A stretch of DNA of 64,000 bases. Origin: Geomicrobium sediminis. Lineage in GTDB: Bacteria > Bacillota > Bacilli > Bacillales > Marinococcaceae. Positions 40,509-49,759 of this stretch are shown here, piece after piece. The stretch covers positions 62,001 to 126,000 of the forward strand of contig NZ_JAFBEC010000009.1 in the NCBI RefSeq assembly GCF_016908595.1, in the 5' to 3' direction. Position 1 is the stretch's first letter, and every line of letters begins with the position of its first letter. The position numbers and the translations under genes are program-made. The notes under the pieces are model-generated. The model had not been told where the DNA came from. It saw nothing but the letters and a program-made list of their open reading frames with translations, and made no database searches.

Positions 40509-41447
40509 ATGCTTGAAGAATTAGGCATTGAAACGATTCGATTGGAATTACCTTTTCGATTGAATCATGTGAATGTGTTTTACGCAGAAGGGGAGACCGG
40601 ATGGTCTGTGATTGACGCAGGTTTACACAAAGAAGATACGGTCGCAGCTTGGGACAGTGCCTTAAAGGGCAAAGATGTGAAAAACATCATTATTACCCAT
40701 TACCACCCTGATCATTTTGGTTATTCGGGTGGTTTGCAACAGAAGACAAGTGCGAAAGTATGGATGACAAAGACGGATGCAGAAGCGGGATTGAGAGCTT
40801 GGACTGCTGAATTCTTAGATGAGATGTATCGAAATTATCAATTTGCAGGTATTCCAGAAAAGCAAGCACGGGAAATGAGAGACAATACGGCCTCCTTTGT
40901 GCCAAGAATCAGTCCATTACCGACGATTGATCATTACATTGAAGAAGGGCAAACATTCCAGTTTGGAAAGGAAGAGTATGAAGCGATCTTTACACCTGGC
41001 CATTCAGATGGCTTAATCGTTTTATTTAATAAATCTAAGAGGGTATTGCTTGGAACCGATCACATTTTACCGAAGATTACGCCGAACATCTCTTATTGGT
41101 TCCATGGACGTAAAGATCCATTGCATGATTACTTACAATCGTTAAAGAAGATTGAAGCATTAAATGCTGAGTATGTGATTCCTTCTCATGGCAAGCCATT
41201 TTATGATGCGAATACGAGAATCCAAGAAATTCGCGAACACCATGATGAGCGTCTTGAAAAAGTATTAACCCATGTGAAGAGCGATCAGACGGTATTCGAA
41301 GTGTGTGATTTATTGTTTCCTAAAGTGTTAACTGTGCATGAGTCTAGATTTGCGATTGGTGAGACGCTTGCCCACCTTGAATATTTGCGACATAAGGGTG
41401 AAATTAAACGAAAAGATCATCAAGGGCGATGGTACTATTATCAATAG
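40509..41447 (+). CDS. metallo-beta-lactamase-fold hydrolase
   Basis: A 312-residue protein with the dinuclear metal motif HYHPDH (residues 64-69), a third His in TPGHSDG, Asp in GTDHI and a final His in IPSHGKP. The last about 80 residues form a winged-helix-like tail, as in thioesterase/RNase-like MBL proteins of the LACTB2 type. Substrate unknown. Confidence 0.85.
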   Translation: MLEELGIETIRLELPFRLNHVNVFYAEGETGWSVIDAGLHKEDTVAAWDSALKGKDVKNIIITHYHPDHFGYSGGLQQKTSAKVWMTKTDAEAGLRAWTAEFLDEMYRNYQFAGIPEKQAREMRDNTASFVPRISPLPTIDHYIEEGQTFQFGKEEYEAIFTPGHSDGLIVLFNKSKRVLLGTDHILPKITPNISYWFHGRKDPLHDYLQSLKKIEALNAEYVIPSHGKPFYDANTRIQEIREHHDERLEKVLTHVKSDQTVFEVCDLLFPKVLTVHESRFAIGETLAHLEYLRHKGEIKRKDHQGRWYYYQ

Positions 41448-41537
41448 GTTCATTAGATTAAGACCGACCAAAACATATGCGTATTTCTTCATTCGACCGC
41501 CCCTTTCTATCGTCTACTATTCTCTACAGGGGGATAG

Positions 41538-41850
41538 CTGTTTAGTGATGAAGCAGAAGAAGGCATGGAAACAGCTGACTTTAATTCTGGTGATGATACG
41601 CGGGCGCCATCTGGAGCTGCGTTTAAAGGAGAAGATGAATGGTTTGTAGCAGCTTTGGCTGGTTAGCAACTTATGCAATTTTCCTTGGATGACAACACGA
41701 TAACGACCGTTTTAGAAGAAGAGGGGCGTTTGCGTGACGCTGCTGTACGATGAGTCAGAGGACATGTTGTATGTGATAACGAATAACGCAAATGGTCGAG
41801 GGAACCCAATTGAAGAAGATGACCGTCTACTACGTTTCCCAGCACCATAA
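41538..41850 (+). pseudogene. remnant of a PQQ-dependent aldose/sorbosone dehydrogenase-like gene
   Basis: Reading from 41538: a segment with RAPSGAAFKGEDEWFVAAL, then TAG (41664), QLMQFSLDDNTITTVLEEEGRLRDAAV, a frameshift near 41740, and LYDESEDMLYVITNN with GRGNPIEEDDRLLRF to TAA 41850. This is the C-terminal end of the GSDH propeller family (RxRDxx...LYVxTN...DDRxxR). The remainder of the 41448-42010 gap holds nothing else recognisable. Confidence 0.7.
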
Positions 41851-42010
41851 GTCAATAAGTATAAACTGAGTAGTTGAACGTCCTGCTCAGTTTTTTAGGT
41901 TCAGAGAGGTAAGTAGCACGCCATTATGAGATTTTTATTATTATTTTCAGAAATGTGAAACATATAAGCGTAGAACACGACTACAAAGGTAGAGAGAAGG
42001 AGGGGTAGTC

Positions 42011-42880
42011 GTGACACTAAAAATTGTATCATTACTGTTTGTTCTCTTATTCATTTCAGGTTGCAATCAAGATCAATCAACGGAATCTACTCGGCAGATG
42101 GGTAATACGATTGAAATGGCAGACCAAGCTATAAACATAGAAGAAGACGCTGTAGATATGGAAGTAGAAGAGACCGACCAGACAGAGAGCGGTTTAGAAG
42201 CATCAGAGCGAATGGTCGTTCAAAATGGCCATCTTGAAGTTGTTGTTGAAGAGTTTGACGACATGATGTATGAAATTGAAAACAAAGTGATGGATTTAGA
42301 TGGCTATGTTGTTGAAACGAGCGTTCAAGGGAGCGAGGAAGGTGAGCGCAGTGGTTCATTACTCGTACGTATTCCAGAAGATGATTTCCAATCGTTTTTG
42401 GATGAGGTTGTTTCGGTGAGCGTAGAATTAGTGCATCGTTCCACGTATGGAAATGACGTGACCGAAGAATATATCGATCTCGAATCTCGGCTTCGTTCTC
42501 AAGAGATCGTAGAAGAGAGATTGCTTACCTTTCTTGAAGCTGCAGAGAATACAGAAGATTTACTAACGATCTCTGAGGATTTGGCAAATATTCAACAAGA
42601 AATTGAAACGATTGAAGGAAGAATGAATTATCTAGAAAATCAAGTCGATTTTGCAACGGTAAATTTGTATATCTATGAGCAAAGTTCAACCGCACTGCAA
42701 GATCAAAGCAGCTTGAATACGTGGCAAAATGCGACGAACTTGTTTACGGGTACAATTAATGCGTTACTGTCTGTCGTCTCATTTATTGTTGTAACTGTTG
42801 TGGGATTATCACCAGTTCTTGTACCACTATCTATTGGGATCATTGTCTGGTTTTGGTTATATAGAAGGAAAAAGAAATAG
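42011..42880 (+). CDS. DUF4349 lipoprotein
   Basis: A 289-residue lipoprotein. Signal peptide with lipobox FISGC, an acidic link, then the DUF4349 domain: VVQNGHLEVVVEEFDD...LDGYVVETSVQG, RIPEDDFQSFLDEV and DVTEEYIDLESRL. A coiled coil follows, and a membrane helix with basic RRKKK end closes the protein. Anchored at both ends, outside the membrane. Start is GTG 42011 after GGAGGGGT. Confidence 0.88.
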   Translation: MTLKIVSLLFVLLFISGCNQDQSTESTRQMGNTIEMADQAINIEEDAVDMEVEETDQTESGLEASERMVVQNGHLEVVVEEFDDMMYEIENKVMDLDGYVVETSVQGSEEGERSGSLLVRIPEDDFQSFLDEVVSVSVELVHRSTYGNDVTEEYIDLESRLRSQEIVEERLLTFLEAAENTEDLLTISEDLANIQQEIETIEGRMNYLENQVDFATVNLYIYEQSSTALQDQSSLNTWQNATNLFTGTINALLSVVSFIVVTVVGLSPVLVPLSIGIIVWFWLYRRKKK

Positions 42881-42894
42881 GTCAAATTAAACCC

Positions 42895-42918
42895 TTCATT
42901 TGATAATGTTCAAATGGA
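42895..42918 (+). terminator. terminator of the DUF4349 gene
   Basis: TTCATTTGA (42895-42903) pairs with TCAAATGGA (42910-42918, one G-T pair), followed by GAGTTTT. The U-tract is short. Confidence 0.45.
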
Positions 42919-42951
42919 GAGTTTTAGTTGTAAAGAACTACTCTTGAACCT

Positions 42952-42980
42952 AAAAAAAGCCCTGATGCATTGCACAGAGC
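42952..42980 (-). terminator. terminator immediately downstream of the TPP riboswitch
   Basis: Minus strand GCTCTG (42980-42975), loop, CAGGGC (42964-42959) and then seven T. It starts 17 bases after the riboswitch, the usual place for an expression platform. Confidence 0.7.
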
Positions 42981-42997
42981 GTTCTCGTAACAAGCTT

Positions 42998-43078
42998 CAC
43001 TTCCCTACGCTGGTACGAACCAGATCAGGTTCAAAGGGTTAAAGCAACGCTTCTCTCAGCCGAATGGCCCCCCTAGTG
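42998..43078 (-). ncRNA. TPP riboswitch (THI element) without a downstream gene
   Basis: Minus strand shows the conserved THI box parts in order: GGGGGGCC, GGCTGAGA, ACCCTTTGAACCTGATCTGG, and TACCAGCGTAGGGAAG, closed by CACT/AGTG. This senses thiamine pyrophosphate. On the minus strand the next thing after its terminator is the 3-prime end of the convergent DUF4349 gene, so it controls no visible thiamine gene. The rest of the 42881-43216 gap is non-coding. Confidence 0.92.
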
Positions 43079-43216
43079 AATGAAAAAATATATTCAAGAA
43101 TGGCTTACTAATACTTATTAAACCATAAAAAAGTCAGAAAATCAAAAAGAATTCCGCATGCATTGTATTCCATTAAATGTATAACAATGATTCTAATTAA
43201 CCGCGTCTTATGTCAG

Positions 43217-43750
43217 TTATGATAGGAAGATAGCCCCGTATATAAGAGAGCCAATAATAACGATGACAGGATGTACTTTGAACTTCTCTAATAGAAGTAA
43301 AGCAGCGATTGCAATAAACAGTGTCTGAATCAATCCAGCATCTTCCCAAGACATAACGAAGAATTGAAAAGCAAGTACACCTAGTAATACAGCAATGGGT
43401 GCTTGAATGTAAGATGTCATTTTTTTCATGCGTGGGTGATCTTTGTACTTTAGTAAGACGGACATTAGAAGTAACATCGCTGCTAGACTTGGTCCTACTG
43501 TAGCAAATAGTGTGGCGATGACACCAGGTACACCGGCAACTTCCCAACCGACAAATGCAGCCATCTTCGTCGCAATAGGTCCAGGTAATGCATTGGCAAG
43601 AGCAAGGACTTCACCGAATTCTTGCGTGGTCATCCAACCGTAGCGATTGACAACTTCATGTTCGATAAGAGGAATGGAAGCGGGTCCCCCACCGTAACCG
43701 ACAATTCCAGGAATGAAAAAGGCGAGGAATAAGTGCCATAACTCTAGCAT
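43217..43750 (-). CDS. chromate transporter family protein, half 2
   Basis: A 177-residue membrane protein with GYGGGPASIPLIEHEVV near the N-terminus and ALANALPGPIATKMAAFVGWE, the signature of a ChrA half-domain. ATG 43750 is chosen because it overlaps the stop of the upstream half (TAATG) and matches its paralog. Two half-size ChrA proteins form the functional transporter in Bacillus. Confidence 0.88.
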   Translation of the reverse strand: MLELWHLFLAFFIPGIVGYGGGPASIPLIEHEVVNRYGWMTTQEFGEVLALANALPGPIATKMAAFVGWEVAGVPGVIATLFATVGPSLAAMLLLMSVLLKYKDHPRMKKMTSYIQAPIAVLLGVLAFQFFVMSWEDAGLIQTLFIAIAALLLLEKFKVHPVIVIIGSLIYGAIFLS

Positions 43751-44322
43751 TAGTGATCGCCCCTTTCTTGTTGCTTTTCTTCTTTTGGTTTGCGGATCAG
43801 TGCAATGGCGATTAAAGTGACGATAAGAATTGCAGGGTGTACGTTTAACCACTCGAGTACAATCAAACTAATGAATGTTAAGAGTACTGTTCCGAGAAAC
43901 CCTGCTTTTTTGTTCGATTGCTTCAAGAAATTATACGTCATGATGATTAGCAATACCCCGACAACAGGGGCAATTGCATACGTCATTCCTTGTACAAAGG
44001 GAATGTCCCGAAACGATGATAATGTTCCAACGAGAATTATCGTTAAGATTGCCGTAGGCATGATTGCTGCGATAATTGCATTGATGAGACCAAGTGTGCC
44101 TCCGATTTGATAACCGATGTATCCACAAAGCTTCGTAATGATTGGTCCAGGAAGCGTGTTGCCTAGCGCTACTGCATCACTAAATTCTTCATCACTCATC
44201 CATTTGTATTTATCTACTACTTCTTTATGTACGAGAGGGATCGTTGGAGGACCGCCTCCGTAACCGAGGATATTCGCTCGAAACATCGCAATAAAGATGT
44301 TGAGCTGTGTTTGTGCGTTCAT
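43750..44322 (-). CDS. chromate transporter family protein, half 1
   Basis: A 190-residue paralog of the downstream gene with GYGGGPPTIPLVHKEVV, ALGNTLPGPIITKLCGYIGYQ and about six membrane helices. The pair is translationally coupled and probably assembles in opposite orientations in the membrane to export chromate or a similar oxyanion. Confidence 0.88.
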   Translation of the reverse strand: MNAQTQLNIFIAMFRANILGYGGGPPTIPLVHKEVVDKYKWMSDEEFSDAVALGNTLPGPIITKLCGYIGYQIGGTLGLINAIIAAIMPTAILTIILVGTLSSFRDIPFVQGMTYAIAPVVGVLLIIMTYNFLKQSNKKAGFLGTVLLTFISLIVLEWLNVHPAILIVTLIAIALIRKPKEEKQQERGDH

Positions 44323-44352
44323 GAGTAGCCTCCAGGTTAGTAATAAACGAGG

Positions 44353-44376
44353 AAAAGCAAGGAGATGGCCCCTTGC
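44353..44376 (-). terminator. terminator of the gamma-glutamyltransferase gene
   Basis: Minus strand GCAAGG (44376-44371), loop, CCTTGC (44362-44357), followed by TTTT. It lies 9 bases after the stop codon. Confidence 0.6.
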
Positions 44377-44384
44377 CCTTTAAA

Positions 44385-45992
44385 TTACCAAATTGCGATA
44401 TGTCCGTCTGCGCGTGGTTCAGTACCACCGACAAGTACACCTGTATCTGGATCACGCCAAATGATTTGCCCTCTTCCGAAACTTCCAGATTCGAGCGTCG
44501 GTTTAATTGTATGCCCTTTGCGTTCTAACTGTCGAGCGATTTCAGCTGGAAAACTTGCTTCAACTTCAACAGTTTTTCCTCCAACCCATTTCCAACGAGG
44601 GGCGTCTAGAGCAGCTTGTGGGTTAAGGCCGTAGTCGATGCAATTGGTTAATACTTGTAGATGTCCTTGAGGCATCATGTATCCGCCCATTACACCGAAT
44701 GGTCCGACAGGGACACCGTCTTTTGATAAAAATCCAGGAATAATCGTATGATACGTACGTTTGCCACCTTTTAGCGCGTTAGCAGCCGTTTCATCTAATT
44801 TGAATTCCCAACCACGATTTTGTAATGAGATTCCTGTGTTTGGAATGACAACGCCTGATCCAAAGCCTGCATAGTTGCTTTGAATTAATGAAACCATGTT
44901 GCCATCACCATCAGCTGCGGTCATGTAGACTGTTCCGCCACGTGCAGGATCGCCCGCTTTAGGATCAATAGCTTGGTCGGTGATAAGGGCACGACGTTCT
45001 GCCCCGTACTCTTCTGTAAGCAAGTCTTTCGGGTCAATGGACATGTGTTCAGGGTCTGTAATGTATTCAAAGCCATCAGCAAAGGCGAGTTTCAAAGCTT
45101 CGATATGTGTATGATATGTTTCTACCGTTTCCTTAGCTGGTAAGTCGAACCCGTTTAAAATGTTCATCGCCATAAGAGGAACAATTCCTTGTCCGTTCGG
45201 AGGCAACTCCCACACATCATAGCCTTTGTAGTTTACGCTAAGTGGTGTCACCCAATCGGTTTGGAACTTCGCCAAGTCTTCTTTGCGAATAAATCCACCA
45301 TGCTCTTTAGAAAAGGCATCAATGGCATCGGCCAACTCACCTTCGTAAAAAGCTTTCCCGTTCGTTTCTGCAATTTTCTTCAGTGTTTCTGCATGACCAG
45401 GTAATGTCCAAATCTCACCAGCCTCAGGAGCACGTCCATCTTTTGTGAATGTATCGTGCCACGGCTTAAAGACAGCTTCCTCAGCAGGATACGTGTTAAC
45501 GGCTTTCTTCCAATGATGAGCTACGACTGGACTGACGGGGAACCCATTCTCCGCATAATCAATGGCAGGAGCGAGGGTTTCACTGAGTGGGAGTTTCCCG
45601 AATCGTTCAGAAAGAGCTGCCCAACCACCAGGTGCACCAGGAACATTGACCGGAATTAATCCCTTTTGGGGCATATCTTCATGTCCAAGTGCCTTTACAG
45701 CTTCAATTGAAATGCCTTCAGGAGCACGTCCGCTTGAATTCATGCCGTAAAGTTCTCCGTCTAGCCATAAAATTGCGAAAGAATCGCCGCCAATCCCGTT
45801 TGATGTCGGCTCAACAACGGTTAAGGCTGCAGCGGTTGCAATTGCTGCATCAACGGCATTGCCGCCTTTTTTGAGCATCGTAAGGCCAGCTTCAGCTGCC
45901 AGTGGTTGAGAAGTTCCTACCATCCCTTTTGTGCTGTACACTGGCGTTCGCTTTGAAGCGTAAGGCTGATAATACTGATCGAATTCCATCAT
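44385..45992 (-). CDS. gamma-glutamyltransferase family protein
   Basis: A 535-residue N-terminal nucleophile hydrolase. The self-cleavage site and catalytic Thr are in GGTVYM near residue 352; the preceding GGNAVDAAIATAAALTVVEP and GIGGD segments bind substrate. The family hydrolyses or transfers gamma-glutamyl groups of glutathione and related amides. No signal peptide is visible, unlike secreted B. subtilis Ggt, so it is probably cytosolic (YwrD-like). Confidence 0.92.
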   Translation of the reverse strand: MMEFDQYYQPYASKRTPVYSTKGMVGTSQPLAAEAGLTMLKKGGNAVDAAIATAAALTVVEPTSNGIGGDSFAILWLDGELYGMNSSGRAPEGISIEAVKALGHEDMPQKGLIPVNVPGAPGGWAALSERFGKLPLSETLAPAIDYAENGFPVSPVVAHHWKKAVNTYPAEEAVFKPWHDTFTKDGRAPEAGEIWTLPGHAETLKKIAETNGKAFYEGELADAIDAFSKEHGGFIRKEDLAKFQTDWVTPLSVNYKGYDVWELPPNGQGIVPLMAMNILNGFDLPAKETVETYHTHIEALKLAFADGFEYITDPEHMSIDPKDLLTEEYGAERRALITDQAIDPKAGDPARGGTVYMTAADGDGNMVSLIQSNYAGFGSGVVIPNTGISLQNRGWEFKLDETAANALKGGKRTYHTIIPGFLSKDGVPVGPFGVMGGYMMPQGHLQVLTNCIDYGLNPQAALDAPRWKWVGGKTVEVEASFPAEIARQLERKGHTIKPTLESGSFGRGQIIWRDPDTGVLVGGTEPRADGHIAIW

Positions 45993-46210
45993 GTTCCTTC
46001 ACCTCTATGTATAAGTATTAATCTTCTAAAAAGTATAATTAGTATTTTACCATAACTTATTACAGGAAAGTATCTCGTTTTTCAAAAGTGATCGAGTGGA
46101 ATTAAAGATGAGAATTCTTTTTTCCTATACATGTTTTACGTCAAAACGTAGCAAACTACGAAGATTAGAAAGTCAAATTCGTAGGCTGTTGGAAAAAGGA
46201 GAATTGTAAG

Positions 46211-48094
46211 ATGTGTGGGATTAACGGGATTGTTGACATAAGCGTTCATTCAATGATGCAAGAAGATCTACTAAATATGAATGAGCAAATGATTCATCGG
46301 GGACCTGATGATCAAGCGATCTGGAGTAATGATCACATCGGTCTTGGTTTTTGCAGACTTGCGATTATCGATCCTTCAACAGGCATGCAACCGCTCACGA
46401 ATGAAGATGGAACACTTCGCCTCATCTGCAATGGAGAGATTTACAACTATCAAGAATTACGTATGAATTTAATCGCTCGTGGACATCAGTTTACGACGAA
46501 GAGTGATGCAGAAGTTCTTCTTCACCTGTATGAAGAATTAGGAGAAGCGTTCATTTATGAGCTTCGAGGGATGTTCGCATTTCTTTTATGGGACGAGCAT
46601 CAAAAGCGTCTTATTGCAGGACGCGACCCTTTTGGTATTAAGCCTCTACATTATTGTATCGATGACGGTAGGATTCTTCTTTCCTCGGAGGTTTCTAGTT
46701 TGGTAAGGGTACGAAGAGAGTGTTCAAAAGTTGATGCAAAAAGCTATTCGCACTATTTAACCTTACAATATGTTCCTGGTGTAAATACGATGATTGAAGG
46801 GATTAAATCTGTTCGACCAGGGTCGTATTTGTGTATAGAGACTAGCGGGAAAGTTCTCTCCAAGACGTATTGGAGCGCTCAACCTTCAACAGTCGAGCCA
46901 TCCGATCGACAGAATTGGAAAACAAAAATTCGCGAAAGCTTGGAGGAGTCGGTAAATGTACATATGCAAAGTGATGTACCTGTAGGGAGCTTCCTTTCAA
47001 GTGGAATCGATTCCACTATTATTACCGCATTAATGCGTCAGTATGGTCCGCTGCATACGTTTTCGGTTGGTTTTGAAGGTGAGCAGAATGAGTGTGAGAT
47101 TTCTCGGGAAACCGCAAAACAACTAGATACCATTCATCATGAACAAACGTTATCCGAGGAGACGTACTTTGAACTTGTTGATGAGGTGATCTGTAAGCTG
47201 AATCAACCCATTGCTGACCCTTCAGCAGTTCCTTTATATGCCCTTTGTAAAATGGCAAAGGAGAATGTGACCGTTGTATTATCAGGGGAAGGAGCGGACG
47301 AGCTGTTTGCAGGTTATCGAATTTACCAGGAGCCAGAAGCGTTAAAAGCGATAGCGAGTTTACCTGATATGCTAAAAAGACCTTTGCGCCAAGTCTTGTC
47401 TAAACTACCAGCGATGTATGGAATCAATTATTTGCAACGCGCGTGTACACCACTGAACGAGCGTTTTGTTGGTAATGCGAAAGTATTCCAAGGGGATAAA
47501 TCATCTGTTTTAAACAAACGTTTGATTAACTACGATGTGTATGAAGAAATGAGAAACGTTTATGAAGAAGCAAGTAATTGGAACGACGTTCAAAAGATGC
47601 AACATATTGATATGAACTTTTGGTTACCGGGAGATATTTTAGTAAAAGGGGATCGGATGTCTATGGCTAATAGCCTTGAGTTGCGTGTTCCTTTTTTAGA
47701 TAAAGAAGTGTACAACGTTGCTCGCGCAACACCAACAAAATGGCTGGTCGACAAAGGGACAACAAAAAGGTTGTTACGGGAGGCATTTGCAGATATAGTA
47801 CCTGCGCATGTTCTTCACCGTCCGAAGCTTGGCTTTCCGGTCCCGCTACGCAAATGGCTGAAAGGTAATCGAGGAACGGAGATGGTAGAACGGATTGTAG
47901 CATCGAATGTAGGTGATTATGTAAACATTCATTATGTAGAACAACTTCTGCGTGAACACCAACTAGGGAAGAAGGATAACAGTAGGAAGTTGTGGGTCAT
48001 TTACGTGTTTGCTGTGTGGTTTGAGCAACAAGAGCGGTTCATGCTAAGTAGCGAGAGACAAACATTAAAAGAAAAGACGTCTAACCGTCTGTAA
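46211..48094 (+). CDS. asnB: asparagine synthetase (glutamine-hydrolysing)
   Basis: A 627-residue enzyme. Cys2 of MCGINGIVD is the glutaminase nucleophile after Met removal, and RGPDDQ binds glutamine. The synthetase domain has the pyrophosphate loop SSGIDST near residue 261 and LSGEGADELFAGY. It makes Asn from Asp, ATP and Gln. ATG 46211 follows AAAAGGAG. No T-box is visible upstream. Confidence 0.93.
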   Translation: MCGINGIVDISVHSMMQEDLLNMNEQMIHRGPDDQAIWSNDHIGLGFCRLAIIDPSTGMQPLTNEDGTLRLICNGEIYNYQELRMNLIARGHQFTTKSDAEVLLHLYEELGEAFIYELRGMFAFLLWDEHQKRLIAGRDPFGIKPLHYCIDDGRILLSSEVSSLVRVRRECSKVDAKSYSHYLTLQYVPGVNTMIEGIKSVRPGSYLCIETSGKVLSKTYWSAQPSTVEPSDRQNWKTKIRESLEESVNVHMQSDVPVGSFLSSGIDSTIITALMRQYGPLHTFSVGFEGEQNECEISRETAKQLDTIHHEQTLSEETYFELVDEVICKLNQPIADPSAVPLYALCKMAKENVTVVLSGEGADELFAGYRIYQEPEALKAIASLPDMLKRPLRQVLSKLPAMYGINYLQRACTPLNERFVGNAKVFQGDKSSVLNKRLINYDVYEEMRNVYEEASNWNDVQKMQHIDMNFWLPGDILVKGDRMSMANSLELRVPFLDKEVYNVARATPTKWLVDKGTTKRLLREAFADIVPAHVLHRPKLGFPVPLRKWLKGNRGTEMVERIVASNVGDYVNIHYVEQLLREHQLGKKDNSRKLWVIYVFAVWFEQQERFMLSSERQTLKEKTSNRL

Positions 48095-48172
48095 TAAAAA
48101 TTGGCAGAGTACGTGGGGGTTCCCGTACTTCAGTGTCTCTTGCATAGCTTTTTTTCATAGGGTAACAACCAA

Positions 48173-48204
48173 AATAAGCTCCCTCCATTTGGAGGGAGCT
48201 TATT
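48173..48204. terminator. strong bidirectional terminator
   Basis: A perfect 14-bp stem, AATAAGCTCCCTCC (48173-48186) and its complement (48191-48204) around ATTT, between convergent asnB and the CNNM gene. A weaker hairpin AGTACG/CGTACT lies nearer asnB at about 48107-48129. Confidence 0.85.
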
Positions 48205-48217
48205 ACATTGTGTATGA

Positions 48218-49528
48218 TTACAGTTGTTCGATGGGTTGTTCGGTGAAGATGATTTCAAGTTTGCGGTAGCGATATTCGTCCCGTTTAAGCACTCGTATTT
48301 CGAGTTCTTCGGTGCGCCATCGTTGTCCTTCTTCGATGTTTGGGTTTTTAGCGAATAGCCAACCTCCGATCGTATCAAATTCATCCTCATCAATTTTTGT
48401 TGGGAGAAACTCATTTACATCGTCAATGAGTGCTATTCCATCAACAAGAATGTGGGAGTCAGCAATCTGTTCAATCTCTGGAATCTCTTCTTCATCAAAC
48501 TCGTCTCGAATGTCCCCAACGATTTCTTCAAGAATATCTTCAATGGTAATCATCCCAGAAGTACCGCCATACTCATCAATCAAAACTGCTAAGTGAGCAC
48601 CTTCTGATTGCATTTTGCGTAGTAGACGTTTAATTGGTGTTTGATCTGAGACGGTTAAGACAGGACGAATGATTTCATTTAGATTCACAAGGTTTTCTTC
48701 AACGTTCAAGAGTAGAAACTGTTTGGTGTTGATAAAGCCGATCATGTCGTCTTTGCTTTCGCCAATGATTGGGAAGCGGGTGAACCTTGTATCTTGAATA
48801 ATCGCCATTGAATCTTTGAAAGAATCATCGACCGACAAACAGATCATATCTGTCCTAGGTACCATAATCTCATGTGCTTTTCGTTCGTCAAAGGCGAAAA
48901 TATTATTTACGTAGCCAAATTCTGCTTGATTAATTTCACCGTGCTTTAAGCTTTCGGTAAGTAAAATTTGTAACTCTTCCTCGGAGTGTGCCTCTTCCCG
49001 CTCTGCAGCAGGTTGTATGCCGAACAGTCGTACAAATCGGTTTGCAACACCATTGAGTACAAATATAATTGGATAAGCTAATTTATAAAAGATTCTTAGT
49101 GGTCGTAACAAGAAAAAGCCAATGGCTTCAGGCTTTTGGATGGCAGCGGTTTTAGGTGCCAATTCTCCGAAAACGACGTGCAAAAACGTCACAATTGCAA
49201 AAGCTAGAACAAAGGATAAAGGTGTAATTAGTGTATCTGAGACGCCCACTGCTTCAAACACAGGGTGTAAAATACGTTCAACGACTGGCTCACCTAACCA
49301 ACCTAGACCGAGTGCAGTAATCGTAATTCCAAGCTGACATGCGGCAAGGTAACCGTCTAACTTCTTTACGGTGTCTTTCATTAAAGAAGCCTTTACATTA
49401 CTTCCTTCATCAATCATTTGATCGAGACGACTGTTTCGAATTCTAACAATCGAGAATTCTGACGCCACAAAAAAAGCAGTGGCGATTAATAACAATACAA
49501 ACAGCGTCGCGCTAATCCCTATACTCAA
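48218..49528 (-). CDS. hemolysin C/CNNM family membrane protein (DUF21-CBS-CorC)
   Basis: A 437-residue protein with the DUF21 membrane domain (SATLFVLLLIATAFFVASEFSIVRIRNSRLD..., four helices), two CBS domains (EIMVPRTDMICLSVDDSF and LNEIIRPVLTVSDQTPIKRLL), and a C-terminal CorC/HlyC domain (GTSGMITIEDILEEIVGDI). TTG 49528 is chosen because it follows GAGGAG by 9 bases. Such proteins are linked to magnesium or cobalt efflux. Confidence 0.9.
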   Translation of the reverse strand: MSIGISATLFVLLLIATAFFVASEFSIVRIRNSRLDQMIDEGSNVKASLMKDTVKKLDGYLAACQLGITITALGLGWLGEPVVERILHPVFEAVGVSDTLITPLSFVLAFAIVTFLHVVFGELAPKTAAIQKPEAIGFFLLRPLRIFYKLAYPIIFVLNGVANRFVRLFGIQPAAEREEAHSEEELQILLTESLKHGEINQAEFGYVNNIFAFDERKAHEIMVPRTDMICLSVDDSFKDSMAIIQDTRFTRFPIIGESKDDMIGFINTKQFLLLNVEENLVNLNEIIRPVLTVSDQTPIKRLLRKMQSEGAHLAVLIDEYGGTSGMITIEDILEEIVGDIRDEFDEEEIPEIEQIADSHILVDGIALIDDVNEFLPTKIDEDEFDTIGGWLFAKNPNIEEGQRWRTEELEIRVLKRDEYRYRKLEIIFTEQPIEQL

Positions 49529-49759
49529 CGAAACATTCTCCTCTGTTATGCAGTATGTTGTTGTAGATGTTGAATAATGAACAGCAAAATAGACAATTAT
49601 GTTATGCACAAATAAACAGGAACATCACCCCTGTAAAAACGTGCAACTCATTATTCTAGATCTTCACTCACCTGCCTCAAAGGAAATATTAAAAAGTATT
49701 ATAGCATGAATCATCTGTGAATGGGGGCGACCTTGCTGGGATTTGGAGCTAGAAAAGCT

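Noticed and set aside
41338-41649. 103-codon plus-strand frame across the end of the MBL-fold gene
   Set aside because: Alternative frame over a real gene and a pseudogene; no ribosome binding site or family resemblance.
43197-43547. 116-codon minus-strand frame rich in Cys, His and Arg
   Set aside because: Alternative-frame shadow of the chromate transporter half; no ribosome binding site.
45993-46210. T-box leader for asnB
   Set aside because: No T-box sequence or specifier-loop structure seen in this 218-base gap.
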